Positions 36,937-45,485 of a stretch of DNA of 64,000 nt are shown here, piece after piece. Under the pieces are notes generated by a model. The model searched no databases, was not told the origin of the DNA, and saw only the letters and a list, made by a program, of their open reading frames with translations. A program made the position numbers and the translations under genes. Numbering within the stretch: position 1 is the first letter of the stretch; every line of letters begins with the position of its first letter. The stretch is from SAR202 cluster bacterium (GTDB taxonomy: Bacteria; Chloroflexota; Dehalococcoidia; Lucifugimonadales; UBA3495): NCBI GenBank assembly GCA_013204585.1, contig JABMNL010000009.1, positions 86,058-150,057 on the forward strand. Reading direction: 5' to 3'.

Positions 36937-37245
36937 TTAATTTAATGAGATGGCCGCTCCGGTGCCCTGGGTCTGTTCGTTGACGAGAAATGCGGCACTG
37001 TCACGGCCTCGGGTGGTCTCCAAGTCGGCGTCGAATCGCTGGCCGCCCATGGTGCCGATTAATTCATACCGCTGCTCGGTGAAGAGACGACCTTCGTACC
37101 CGGAGCTTTTCACGTTTCTACTCGCTTCTCCGGCTAGGTACATTTCCACTGCCTGAATCATCAGTTCACGAAATTCATCTTGTTCGAGATAGGCCGAGGC
37201 CCGTAGAAATACGTAGCCCCACCGTGCTCCCTTGTGTTCCATCAT
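36937..37245 (-). CDS. Hypothetical protein
   Basis: I do not recognise this 102-residue protein. The ATG at 37245 is followed by a second ATG codon, so the start may be one codon later. It has an amphipathic, aromatic N-terminal half (GYVFLRASAYLEQDEF, MIQAVEMYLAG) and a C-terminal part rich in small polar residues with FDADLETTRGRDSAAFLVNE. There is no signal or membrane segment. It stands alone between the zinc ribbon and the MFS gene, on the same strand as both. Confidence 0.55.
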   Translation of the reverse strand: MMEHKGARWGYVFLRASAYLEQDEFRELMIQAVEMYLAGEASRNVKSSGYEGRLFTEQRYELIGTMGGQRFDADLETTRGRDSAAFLVNEQTQGTGAAISLN

Positions 37246-37335
37246 ATGGGTCGAAGTACTCCCTGGTTATTGCTTGGTTTTGTTTGCGGCCACTGAAAAT
37301 CGTATCCCACCCCGTAGTCCAGGGCAAGATAGCGC

Positions 37336-38499
37336 CTAATTCTGAGGCACTGCTTTACGCATGAATAGCGTGATTACTACCGAAGAAAAGATGGCGGCTC
37401 CAAGACATAGATATCCAATTCCTGGAAACCCGCTGGCTGCCAGGACGACCCCGCCGATAGCAGCGCCGCCGACGCCACCGGTTTGGTTACTGAAGCCGAG
37501 CATCCCCACGCCGGTGGCCCTGGACTGGCCGGATACCTCGGTGCTCAAAGTTATCAACACCGGCCAACCAATGCTCAACATTGTCACCGCTACGAAGGCG
37601 ATGGCGACAACAGCCCAGATAGGAAAGTCGACCAAGAACAATAGCAACGCTGCAATTCCACCGGCCAGGGAGAACAGCGCGACTAAGGTCATCCGGTTTT
37701 TTCGAATGGCTACGGGCCCGGCCATCCAACTGCCAACAACTCGCCCAAGGCCCGCGAAGGCCAGGGGTAGCGCCACCGCCCCGACGCTCATGCCGTAAGC
37801 GTCAATCAAGTAGGCTGCGAGGTAGCTAAACAACCCGAAAAAGGCCATCCGCTGGGCGAAGTTAACGACTATAGCCGCTCGAAATATTGGGATGGCCAAC
37901 AGCGTCCGATACCGCGAGAAGAAGGTGAAGTCCTTTAGTCCCGAGCCCTCATTCTTGGGGAACCAGAACCAGTTAAGCACCACGCACGCCGCCAACGTAA
38001 CTCCCGTTATCACGAAGGGTAACCGCCAACCGCCCCATTGGGCTGCCACCGCCAAGAGGGGTATGGCAATCACCGATGAGAGGGTGTTGAATGCCATGAT
38101 TCCGCCGACTGCCTGGGCCCGGCGAGAGGGTGCAACAACATCGGCGATTGCCGCCAAACTGTTGGGCGGAATCATGCCGCCGCCCAGTCCGGTCAATACG
38201 CGGAAGGCCATCAAGGTCCCAAGATTGGGTGCGAACGCCGAGGCTAACGTTCCGATGCAGAGCAACGATAAGCCAGTTAATGCCACGGGTCTGCGGCCAA
38301 AGGAGTCGGACATTGGTCCGACGGTGACCACGGAGATCGCCCAGGCGGCAAAGGTGGCGGTAGCGAGCTGACCGGCCACGGCCACCGAAGTGTCGAACTC
38401 TAAGGCGATATCGACCAACAGAGGGGCCACCATGAGCGATGCAGCCTGGGTGACAAATAACGCGACGGCCACGGCCACAATAAAGCGAAATTGGCTCAT
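37336..38499 (-). CDS. Major facilitator superfamily transporter
   Basis: A twelve-helix carrier of 387 residues, of the drug:proton antiporter (DHA1-like) sort. The N-terminal half has TQAASLMVAPLLVDIALEFD, then MSDSFGRRPVALTGLSLLCI (the conserved loop 2-3 motif) and FRVLTGLGGGMIPPNSLAAI, which fits the motif-C-bearing helices. Repeated hydrophobic helices fill the rest up to AIFSSVVITLFMRKA. The substrate is unknown. It is not closely similar to the other two MFS proteins of the window. Confidence 0.9.
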   Translation of the reverse strand: MSQFRFIVAVAVALFVTQAASLMVAPLLVDIALEFDTSVAVAGQLATATFAAWAISVVTVGPMSDSFGRRPVALTGLSLLCIGTLASAFAPNLGTLMAFRVLTGLGGGMIPPNSLAAIADVVAPSRRAQAVGGIMAFNTLSSVIAIPLLAVAAQWGGWRLPFVITGVTLAACVVLNWFWFPKNEGSGLKDFTFFSRYRTLLAIPIFRAAIVVNFAQRMAFFGLFSYLAAYLIDAYGMSVGAVALPLAFAGLGRVVGSWMAGPVAIRKNRMTLVALFSLAGGIAALLLFLVDFPIWAVVAIAFVAVTMLSIGWPVLITLSTEVSGQSRATGVGMLGFSNQTGGVGGAAIGGVVLAASGFPGIGYLCLGAAIFSSVVITLFMRKAVPQN

Positions 38500-38668
38500 G
38501 GGTGCGTGGGCTTATGGTTATGGTTCAACTAGGCTGGCGTCTCCGGTTCGTGCATGGCTAGAAGTATTACCAACGATGAGAATACCACTGCGCCCAGGCA
38601 TAATAAAATCTCAGTACCGATCCAAGTTGGGCCACATCAACTTGCACACCGACATCTACCACGAATTC

Positions 38669-39367
38669 TTACGTCGCTCCAGCAAACACCAAAACGAACC
38701 TCACCGTGTTCAGGCCCCCATGGGCGATGATTGTGACCCACAGATTGCGTCCGGTTCGCAAATATATCACACCAAATAAGACGCCAAACGCACCATTGCT
38801 TAGTATTCCTACCGGGCCTTCAATTACGTGCGTTACACCGAAGACAACTCCGGCAATGCCTACTGCAACAATCGCCCCGACGCGGTAATTTTGAAAAATC
38901 CCTGTGACGCGAGATATCAGGAAAGCTCTGAACAACATCTCTTCACCGAAGGAGATAGTCGTCCATGCGCCGAGCAAACTGATGACCAGGAATATGACAC
39001 TTCCTTCGAGCGCGTCGAAGCGGCTCTCATCAATCGACTCTGCAACAAGTCCAGGTATGTTTTGCGCTACTACCTGTACAAGCACAATGACGAAAACCGC
39101 CCCCACGAATGTGGCGAGCGCCAGGACGGTCGTCCTTAGCCAACTCTTCGGTCGCGCCAGCCCGATTTCGCGCCAGCCCGTGTTTTTCCGCCGAAGCACC
39201 AGTGTGGCTACACCGACGCTCAGTACTGGAGCCAAAATCGCGGATGAAAGGCCAAGCGCTGAGTCTAAGCCTGCTGCATAGCTAACTGCCCCCAATGCTA
39301 CGAACGGGACAAAGGCTGCAATAATCTCTAGAAGTGCGAAGGCGATCTGCGAAGTAGTTCCGCGCAT
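38669..39367 (-). CDS. CPBP family intramembrane glutamic endopeptidase
   Basis: A polytopic membrane protease of 232 residues from ATG 39367 (MRGTTSQIAFALLEIIAAFV), which has an AGGA site nine bases upstream. The three CPBP/Abi motifs are intact: SFGEEMLFRAFLISR (EExxxR), VVFGVTH (FxxxH) and IIAHGGLNTVRF (HxxxN). At least six hydrophobic segments are visible. Family members process prenylated proteins in eukaryotes or protect bacteria against bacteriocins; here the target is unknown. Confidence 0.9.
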   Translation of the reverse strand: MRGTTSQIAFALLEIIAAFVPFVALGAVSYAAGLDSALGLSSAILAPVLSVGVATLVLRRKNTGWREIGLARPKSWLRTTVLALATFVGAVFVIVLVQVVAQNIPGLVAESIDESRFDALEGSVIFLVISLLGAWTTISFGEEMLFRAFLISRVTGIFQNYRVGAIVAVGIAGVVFGVTHVIEGPVGILSNGAFGVLFGVIYLRTGRNLWVTIIAHGGLNTVRFVLVFAGAT

Positions 39368-39679
39368 GACTGCATGTCCTTTTTTGGGAGGCGATGTCAG
39401 CTGCCGAACGGCCACCCATAGAGCATTGGTAGGACCACAAGAGGGGGAGGTAGAGAGAGTGTCAGGTAGTAACTATCCGGTATGACTTGCCGCTGGCTGG
39501 GCAGGTTGTCCAGCATCCGGATGTGTTTGGCGGAGGGGCAGCCTTAAACTGGCCACCAAATCAGGCCATTAAAAAACTAGCAATGTCCCCTGGAGTGTAC
39601 ATAGAGGCCCACCCGCATAGACTCGAACCAACGGTTCAGAGTAAAGGTCATAGAGTGGGTTTTACATTTTGCCTGTGAA
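39368..39679. other. Gap with a possible tRNA-like relic
   Basis: No gene is supported. On the minus strand at about 39601-39670 there is a fragment resembling half a tRNA: TTGGTTCGAGTC looks like a T-arm, ACTCTGAA like an anticodon loop, and CCCAC and GTGGG could pair as an acceptor end. The D arm is missing and the T stem is poorly paired, so I do not call a tRNA. Confidence 0.35.
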
Positions 39680-39755
39680 TGGTGGAGCTGCGGGGACTCG
39701 AACCCCGTACCTCTTCAATGCCATTGAAGCGCTCTCCCAGATGAGCTACAGCCCC
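39680..39755 (-). tRNA. tRNA-Ala (GGC anticodon)
   Basis: The minus strand folds into a complete cloverleaf of 76 bases including an encoded CCA. The acceptor GGGGCTG pairs with CAGCTCC (one G-U). The D arm is GCTC/GAGC. The anticodon stem CTTCA/TGAAG encloses ATGGCAT, giving anticodon GGC. The T arm CGGGG/CCCCG encloses TTCGAGT. The discriminator is A, as expected for alanine. Confidence 0.97.
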
Positions 39756-39845
39756 ACTGTGGAAGCTGGCCGAAGCCAAGACGAGTATGGGCGCTCGTGC
39801 TCGGTTACTTCCCGATGGCAATCGGGACGCTCGGCCAACTCTCCT

Positions 39846-39875
39846 AATATAGCAAATCGCTATATTGCCCCGCAA
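39846..39875 (-). promoter_or_regulatory. Possible promoter of tRNA-Ala
   Basis: On the minus strand TTGCGG (39875-39870) and TATATT (39851-39846) are 18 bases apart. The -10 lies within a palindrome, AATATAGC/GCTATATT. Confidence 0.5.
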
Positions 39876-39890
39876 GGGTTATCCCTTGCG
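39871..39890. terminator. Hairpin across the stop codon of the NHL gene
   Basis: CGCAAGGG pairs perfectly with CCCTTGCG around a TTAT loop, and the loop contains the stop codon of the NHL gene. There is no T-run on the minus side, so it may be an RNA-stability hairpin, not a terminator. Confidence 0.45.
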
Positions 39891-40796
39891 AGTGTACTTA
39901 ACTACGCGGCGACCTTTGCCCCAGTCTCCGGGCGTTACCACGTAAACGTCTTTGTGAGAATCGGCCCAAATTCCGTGGCAGGAACGGTACCGCTCTTCGC
40001 CCCACTGGGCAAGTCGATTGCCGTCCAAGTCCAATACGCTGACCATGCCGCCGTTGTGCTCTGGGATATACACGATGCCTTCATCGTCAACGAACATCAA
40101 GGCCGGGCCAATCAGCTTGGTGGGCCAGGCTTTGATGAACTTGCCGTCCTGAGTGAAAGCCTGGACGCGGTCGTTCTCCCGGTCCGATACCAAGACCTGT
40201 CCTTTGGGGTCGATCCAAACGCCGTGGGGCAGGTTGAACTGACCGTCGCCGGATCCAGGGTCGCCCCAGGACATGATGTGCTCGCCCTCGGGGGTGAACT
40301 TGTGGACACGGGCGTTGGCATAGCCGTCGGCGATGAATATTTCACCGGCGTCGTTTACCGCAATACCGGCCGGCATGTTGAAGGGAGGGCCACTGTGGGT
40401 CACGCTGGACCAAGTGGTAGAGCTATAGTCGTCTTTGGCCACGCCAGTGTCTGACCGGAATCCCTCTTCGCCGATGGTCAACAGGTGCTCGCCGTCTTTG
40501 GTGAACTTGAATACCTGATGCTTGTTGCGGTCAACCAGCCAAACGTTGTCGTTCTTGTCTAGGTAGATGGCGTGGGCGAAGGCGATTAGACCAGCGCCCC
40601 AGGAGGACACAAAGTTGCCTTCCCGGTCGAAGATGCAGACCGGATGTTCCGGGTCCCGGTTGAAGCAGTAGACGCGGTCCTCGGAGTCGCCGTAGACCGC
40701 CGCGGCCGGCATTGCCCAGCCGTCGGGCAGCTTGGCCCAGTCTTCATTTACTTCGTAGGTGTATTTCCCGGTGCCCACGGTGTTGGCTGTAGTCAT
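39879..40796 (-). CDS. NHL-repeat beta-propeller protein
   Basis: A 305-residue six-bladed propeller of the NHL family. Blade motifs include PVCIFDREGNFVSSWGAGLI, NVWLVDRNKHQVFKFTKDGE, GEIFIADGYANARVHKFTPE with EHIMSWGDPGSGDGQFNLPH, and QVLVSDRENDRVQAFTQDG. This is the pattern of the peptidyl-amidoglycolate lyase-like group and many uncharacterised bacterial propellers. No signal peptide is visible. A GAGGAG site precedes ATG 40796. The SMP-30 propeller gene directly upstream on the same strand may be cotranscribed (31-base gap). Confidence 0.9.
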   Translation of the reverse strand: MTTANTVGTGKYTYEVNEDWAKLPDGWAMPAAAVYGDSEDRVYCFNRDPEHPVCIFDREGNFVSSWGAGLIAFAHAIYLDKNDNVWLVDRNKHQVFKFTKDGEHLLTIGEEGFRSDTGVAKDDYSSTTWSSVTHSGPPFNMPAGIAVNDAGEIFIADGYANARVHKFTPEGEHIMSWGDPGSGDGQFNLPHGVWIDPKGQVLVSDRENDRVQAFTQDGKFIKAWPTKLIGPALMFVDDEGIVYIPEHNGGMVSVLDLDGNRLAQWGEERYRSCHGIWADSHKDVYVVTPGDWGKGRRVVKYTRKG

Positions 40797-40827
40797 TGTT
40801 CTTTCTCCTCAGAGTTAAGTGGGGCGC

Positions 40828-41727
40828 TTAATAGGGGCGGATACCTGGAGTCTTGACCCGGAAGCTGTACAAAGACACTCCGGGAGTAGTGTAAACAGTT
40901 CGGAAGTCGGGGCCGCCAAAGGCTAGATTGCGCGGGACTTCGGGACACTTGATAACGCCCAGATGAGTCCCGTCGGGGTCGAAGACCCAGATGCCGCCGG
41001 AGCCGACACAGAAAACCCGGCCTAGAGTGTCGACCTTCATGCCATCGGGCACGCCAATCTCGGAAGACGCCATGCTGGCGAAAATCCGGTTGTTGCTCAG
41101 GGTGCCATCGGCAGCGACGTCGAAGGCTCTAATCTTACGGTGGTTGCAGACCAGGCCTTTTTCCGCTTCTTCGAAGCAGACCTGACTTTCTCGGCTGATG
41201 GCCACGTATAGAACTGACTCGTCCGGGGAGAAGGCCAGTCCGTTGGGGTACTCGCAGCCGTCGGTGGCAACCGAAATCTGGCCGTCGGGCGCGATGCGGA
41301 ACACCCCAGCGAAATCATACTCACGCTGGACTGGGGGTAGGCGGAGCGCTGGGTCGGTGAAGTAGATACTGCCGTCAGAGCGGCAGACCACGTCGTTGGG
41401 CTTATGGAACCGCTTGCCATCCCAGCGTTCGGCGATGGGTGTGACCTTGCCGTCGGCGTCCATGCGGGTGACGCGACGGTGGTCGTTGCCTTCGCACATT
41501 AGCAACCGGCCCTGGCGGTCGAAGGTGCAGCCGTTGCCTTCGCCGGTACCTTCGCGTACCACGCTAACACCTCCGGTCGGGTCCCAGCGCAAGAGCCGGT
41601 TGCCAACCAGGTCGACAAAGGTCAAATAACCTTCAGGGTGCCAAAGGGGACCCTCGGTATTGCCCAGGTCGGTGGCTAACCGGGTGTGTTCGGGTGACTC
41701 TAAAATATCTGCGAGGCTGTCAGGCAT
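40828..41727 (-). CDS. SMP-30/gluconolactonase family hydrolase
   Basis: This 299-residue six-bladed propeller binds a divalent metal and, in characterised relatives, hydrolyses sugar lactones. The metal ligands appear to be present: Glu in LGNTEGPLWHPEGYL, Asn in GCEYPNGLAFSPDESVLYVA, and Asp in EIGVPDGMKVDTLGRVFCVG. RLLMCEGNDHRRVTRMDADG and HKPNDVVCRSDGSIYFTDPA are further family segments. The substrate is not predictable. It lies upstream of the NHL-propeller gene in the same orientation. Confidence 0.93.
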   Translation of the reverse strand: MPDSLADILESPEHTRLATDLGNTEGPLWHPEGYLTFVDLVGNRLLRWDPTGGVSVVREGTGEGNGCTFDRQGRLLMCEGNDHRRVTRMDADGKVTPIAERWDGKRFHKPNDVVCRSDGSIYFTDPALRLPPVQREYDFAGVFRIAPDGQISVATDGCEYPNGLAFSPDESVLYVAISRESQVCFEEAEKGLVCNHRKIRAFDVAADGTLSNNRIFASMASSEIGVPDGMKVDTLGRVFCVGSGGIWVFDPDGTHLGVIKCPEVPRNLAFGGPDFRTVYTTPGVSLYSFRVKTPGIRPY

Positions 41728-41887
41728 AGGTGTTTATCGTCCGTTGACCGTCCGTTGATTAGTAGGCGGGATTATAACAGTATGTTGTGCGTGGCGCACT
41801 CTCCGGTAGACAGGTCTGATTGACCAGCCAGTGGGGCTTGATTAGAATGCCAGGCAACTGCCCGAGAGATGCATGCAGGAGAACATC

Positions 41888-42076
41888 TTGGTCAACATGA
41901 AACCAAACGATTCTGTGGAAGAAATTGCCGTGGAACTTCGGGCGCAGGCCGTCCGACTTTGGGGCGAGCAGCGGGCCGTTGAATTGGAAGCGGCCTTGCA
42001 GACGACCGCGTTCCAACTCTGGGAATTGGGTCAAGAGACTCCCCACCGCGACTTGGAGCCAGGTTTTTATCAGTAG
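41888..42076 (+). CDS. Small protein preceding an amidase (possible GatC/AtzG-like partner)
   Basis: A protein of about 62 residues ends 58 bases before the amidase gene. TTG 41888 is well spaced from AGGAG (41877-41881); ATG 41873 and ATG 41897 are the alternatives. It is a helical, charged chain: VEEIAVELRAQAVRLWGEQR, then LEAALQTTAFQLWELGQ, with the tail DLEPGFYQ. Small helical proteins such as GatC and AtzG are encoded beside amidase-family enzymes and wrap around them, often with an acidic-proline tail. The likeness here is in size, position and layout only; the identification is inference. Confidence 0.55.
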   Translation: MVNMKPNDSVEEIAVELRAQAVRLWGEQRAVELEAALQTTAFQLWELGQETPHRDLEPGFYQ

Positions 42077-42134
42077 CGCGTATCGAGCGCATATCGGAGT
42101 CTGTACTTGTCTAATTTATGGATGAGGTTGAATC

Positions 42135-43493
42135 ATGCCCCAGCCCTATGAACTAACGGTGTCCCAGGCCGCGCAGCAGATTAAAGATAAAAGCCTATCC
42201 CCCGTGGACCTGGCCCAATCACTTTTGGAGCGCATCGACGCCACTGACAAAGACCTTAAGGCTTGGGTAACAATAGACCGAGAAGAGGTGCTGGGTACTG
42301 CCAAACAACGTGAAGAAGAGGCGAAACAGGGGAAAACGCTCGGGTTGCTCCACGGTGTGCCGGTGGGCCTGAAGGACATCTTCTATACCGCTGGGATGAA
42401 GACCGCCGCCGGGTCAAAGGTATATGCCGATTTCGTGCCCGACTTCGATGCTACCTGTGTGGCCAAAATCAAAGCGGCTGGCGGCATTATCTTGGGCAAA
42501 GCGGTCACCACCGAGTTTGCCACATCGGACCCATCGCCCACCTACAACCCGTGGAACTTCGAGCATACCCCCGGCGGTTCCAGCAGCGGATCATCAGTCG
42601 CCGTTGCCACCAAGACCGTTGCAGCGGCCCTAGGCTCCCAAACTGGTGGCTCCACCTGCCGTCCCGCCGCCTACAACGGTATTGTTGGCCTCAAGGCCAC
42701 CTACGGGCGCATCAGCCGTTACGGCGTGGTTCCGGTCAGTTGGTCGTTGGACCATGTGGGCATCTTGGTGCGCACCGTGGAGGACGCCGCTTTAATGTTG
42801 CAGGTTATGTCCGGTGAAGACGCCAACGACCCTGGTTCCGCCAGTGAGCCGGTGCCGGACTTCATGAAACAAATGAGCGAACACAATCGGCCACCCCGCA
42901 TCGGGATTGTGAGCCAGTACTATTCTGAGAAGTCCACCAAGGAAGTTTGGGCGCACACCCAGGACGTCGCCCAGAAGTTAGCTGCTGCCGGCGCCGAGGT
43001 AGTCGAACTAGCCCTCCCGGACAGCTTCCGGTCGGTCCATAGCGGGCAACGCATCGTGATGAATGTCGAGTGCGCCGCGTTTCACGAACAATTCCACGCC
43101 ACCCAAGCGGAAGACTACGGCCCCAGGGTTCGCTCCGGTATGGAGATGGGCATGCTGGTTCCGGCGACCAAGTACCTGCAGGCCCAGCGTCTCCGCCGCC
43201 AGTTCCGCCAGGACATGGTGCAAATGGTGCAGCAGGTGGACGCGGTGATGACTCCGGCGACTCCGGCCCCGGCACCCAAAGACCGGAACACCACGGGCGA
43301 TGCTTCCTTCCAGGTACCCTGGACCACCAGCGGCCTGCCCACGATTACTCTGCCCTCGGGCTTAAGCGAAGCTGGCATGCCGATGGCGGTGCAATTGGGC
43401 GGACTGCCCTTCGAGGAGGGCAAGTTGCTGGGAATCTCCAAATGGTGCGAATCGGCCCTCGGCGTGCAGCTTTCCCCGCCTAATTACAGCTAA
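42135..43493 (+). CDS. Amidase signature family hydrolase
   Basis: An amidase of 452 residues. The Ser-cisSer-Lys triad is visible: Lys in LHGVPVGLKDIFYT, one Ser in HTPGGSSSGSSVAVATK, and the nucleophile Ser in GSQTGGSTCRPAAYNGIVGL. The substrate could be an amide, carbamoyl or cyclic-imide product; the family also includes GatA, but no gatB is nearby. It is strongly similar along its whole length to the amidase at 46476-47831 on the opposite strand (shared KVYADFVPD/KVYADYVPD, GVVPVSWSLD and others). Confidence 0.94.
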   Translation: MPQPYELTVSQAAQQIKDKSLSPVDLAQSLLERIDATDKDLKAWVTIDREEVLGTAKQREEEAKQGKTLGLLHGVPVGLKDIFYTAGMKTAAGSKVYADFVPDFDATCVAKIKAAGGIILGKAVTTEFATSDPSPTYNPWNFEHTPGGSSSGSSVAVATKTVAAALGSQTGGSTCRPAAYNGIVGLKATYGRISRYGVVPVSWSLDHVGILVRTVEDAALMLQVMSGEDANDPGSASEPVPDFMKQMSEHNRPPRIGIVSQYYSEKSTKEVWAHTQDVAQKLAAAGAEVVELALPDSFRSVHSGQRIVMNVECAAFHEQFHATQAEDYGPRVRSGMEMGMLVPATKYLQAQRLRRQFRQDMVQMVQQVDAVMTPATPAPAPKDRNTTGDASFQVPWTTSGLPTITLPSGLSEAGMPMAVQLGGLPFEEGKLLGISKWCESALGVQLSPPNYS

Positions 43494-43632
43494 ATCGCCC
43501 TAGTCAAGAAACCCTTTCGCCGCCTGCCAGCATCCAAATTCCTAGCTGAGGCCGTTTCTCTCGGCATCCTATTACCCGGTACAGTATTGTCTAGAATTCT
43601 GAGATATGCAGGCCTTTAGCTAGGGGGCATGG

Positions 43633-45051
43633 GTGGATAAAGACTACGACTTGTTGATTATTGGTGGCGGTTCTGCGGGTCTGACCGCCGCCCGGTTCGC
43701 CCGGCAACTGGATTTGTCCGTTGCGTTGGTGGAGAAAGGCCGGTTGGGCGGCGACTGCACTTGGACCGGCTGCGTCCCTAGCAAGACACTGCTCCGGGCT
43801 GCCAAGTCCGCCCACTCGATCAAAGATTCGGGACGCTTCGGCATCATCTCTTCTGAACCAGTTATCGATTTCAAGTCGGTGATGAGTCGGGTCAACTCTG
43901 TGGTGCAGCAAATATTTGAAAGCGAATCCCCAGACACCCTACAAGCCGAAGGCATCGACGTGATTATCGGCGCGGCCAGTTTCACCAACCGGCAGACAGT
44001 GTCGGTGGCTGGCAGAGAAATCACTGCCAGACGGTTCCTCATTTGCACCGGCGCTCGGCCAGTTGTGCCGCCCATTGACGGCCTGGCGAACGTGGATTTT
44101 CTCACCTACGAAACTGTCTGGGGTTTAGAAGCGCTGCCGCAGCGGTTGGCAATAGTTGGCGGCGGTCCCATCGGCTGTGAACTGGCCCAGGCTTTCTGCC
44201 GTCTCGGCTCTTCAGTAACTCTGCTCGAAGCCGCACCTCGCATCATGCTTCAAGACGAGCCGGAAGCCTCGGAAGTTCTCGCCCAGCGACTAACCGGGGA
44301 CGGGGTGATGTTGAAGGTTGGCGCGGCTGTGGAGCGGGTGGAGAAATCCGCTGGCGGCGTCCGATTGTTCCTTGGTGGTGGCCAACAATTGGAGGTTAAT
44401 ACGGTGCTGGTTGCCGTCGGGCGGAGGCCATTGTTGGACGGACTGGGTCTCGAACAAGCCAAGGTAAACCACAGTACCGGCGGCATACAGGTCAACAAAA
44501 ACCTGCGGACTAGCCAAGCCAACATCTACGCGGCTGGCGACTGCACGGGTGGCTACCAGTTCACCCACTACGCCGGGTACCAGGGATTCATGGCGGTGCG
44601 AAACGCCTTTTTGCCCTTCAATAAAAAGTCCGTATTGGAGCGGGTGCCCTGGGCCACGTTTACCGAACCGGAAGTGGCCCACGTGGGATTGATCGAATCT
44701 CAGGCAAGAGAACGCCACGGAAGCAAAGTCTTGGCCGCCACTTGGCCCATGGACCAGACTGACCGATGGCTAACAGAAGGCGATTCAGCGGGCTTTTTGA
44801 AGGTCGTCTACCTACCCAACGGCAAGCTGCTCGGAGCGACCATCGTCGCTTCTAGGGCTGGCGATATGATTCAAGAGTGGGCTTTGGCCTTGGATCAGAG
44901 ACTCAAGCTTTCCCACATGGCCCAGTTCTTGCACATCTACCCGAGTTACTCATTGGCATCGCAACAACTGGCGTCAAAACTGGTGGTGGACAAACTTCTG
45001 AGTGGCGCGATGGGCAAGATAATGCGTAAGTTCGCCCGCATGTTCGGCTAG
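43633..45051 (+). CDS. FAD-dependent pyridine nucleotide-disulfide oxidoreductase
   Basis: A dimeric flavoprotein of 472 residues related to dihydrolipoamide dehydrogenase and mercuric reductase. It has the FAD-binding LLIIGGGSAGLTAARFARQL, the redox cysteine pair in LGGDCTWTGCVPSKTLLRA, the NAD-binding RLAIVGGGPIGCELAQAFCR, and IYAAGDCTGGYQFTHYAGYQ. The C-terminal interface reads LHIYPSYSLASQQ in place of the usual HAHPT-SE, so the catalytic His-Glu pair of lipoamide dehydrogenase is not kept. This places it among the MerA-like reductases without an assigned substrate. No lipoyl-enzyme genes are nearby. The start is GTG 43633 after GGGGG. Confidence 0.9.
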   Translation: MDKDYDLLIIGGGSAGLTAARFARQLDLSVALVEKGRLGGDCTWTGCVPSKTLLRAAKSAHSIKDSGRFGIISSEPVIDFKSVMSRVNSVVQQIFESESPDTLQAEGIDVIIGAASFTNRQTVSVAGREITARRFLICTGARPVVPPIDGLANVDFLTYETVWGLEALPQRLAIVGGGPIGCELAQAFCRLGSSVTLLEAAPRIMLQDEPEASEVLAQRLTGDGVMLKVGAAVERVEKSAGGVRLFLGGGQQLEVNTVLVAVGRRPLLDGLGLEQAKVNHSTGGIQVNKNLRTSQANIYAAGDCTGGYQFTHYAGYQGFMAVRNAFLPFNKKSVLERVPWATFTEPEVAHVGLIESQARERHGSKVLAATWPMDQTDRWLTEGDSAGFLKVVYLPNGKLLGATIVASRAGDMIQEWALALDQRLKLSHMAQFLHIYPSYSLASQQLASKLVVDKLLSGAMGKIMRKFARMFG

Positions 45052-45068
45052 TCTGCCTACTGGATTCG

Positions 45069-45480
45069 CCGGCTTCTGGCAAGTTGGTAGATTCTTCGCT
45101 GCGGCTCAGGATGACCGGGTGTGCGCCAACTACCAAATGCCAAAAAACAAAGCGGCGGCGCATAACTAGTAGGCACCGCCACCAAAGGCATCTGCCGCAG
45201 TTGCACTGCCTGGCTTCTGGCAAGTTGGTAGATTCTTCGCTGCGGCTCAGGATGACCGGGTGTGCGCCGACTACCAAATGCTAAAGGCGGTACATAACAA
45301 GTACGCACCGCCACCGAAGGCATCTGCCGCAGTTGCACTGCCCGGCTTCTGGCAAGTTGGTAGATTCTTCGCTGCGGCTCAGAATGACCGGGTGTGCGCC
45401 GACTACCAAATGCCAAAAAACAAAGTGGCGGCGCATAACTAGTACGCACCGCCACCGAAGGTATTAACCCGGTTGCACCG
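45069..45480. repeat. Three tandem 130-140 bp repeats
   Basis: Near-identical copies begin at about 45069, 45209 and 45341, giving periods of about 141 and 132 bases. Each contains GATTCTTCGCTGCGGCTCAG, then GACCGGGTGTGCGCC, CTACCAAATGC and a CACCGCCACC segment. Differences are a few substitutions and a short deletion. The region lies between converging genes and encodes only repetitive, unlikely peptides. Confidence 0.88.
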
Positions 45481-45485
45481 GATGC

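Noticed and set aside
39669-40454. Plus-strand 261-codon open frame over tRNA-Ala and the NHL gene
   Set aside because: It is antisense to a clear propeller gene and a tRNA, and has no homology of its own.
43494-43632. Promoter with TAGAAT before the flavoprotein gene
   Set aside because: No -35 at an acceptable distance and no extended -10, so it could be chance.
45057-45455. Open frame on the minus strand with repeated peptide FGSRRTPGHPEPQRRIYQLA
   Set aside because: It is the translation of the tandem DNA repeats at 45069-45480, with no ribosome site and composition unlike its neighbours.
45069-45480. CRISPR array
   Set aside because: Three long near-identical tandem units without regular 20-50 bp spacers, and no cas genes nearby.
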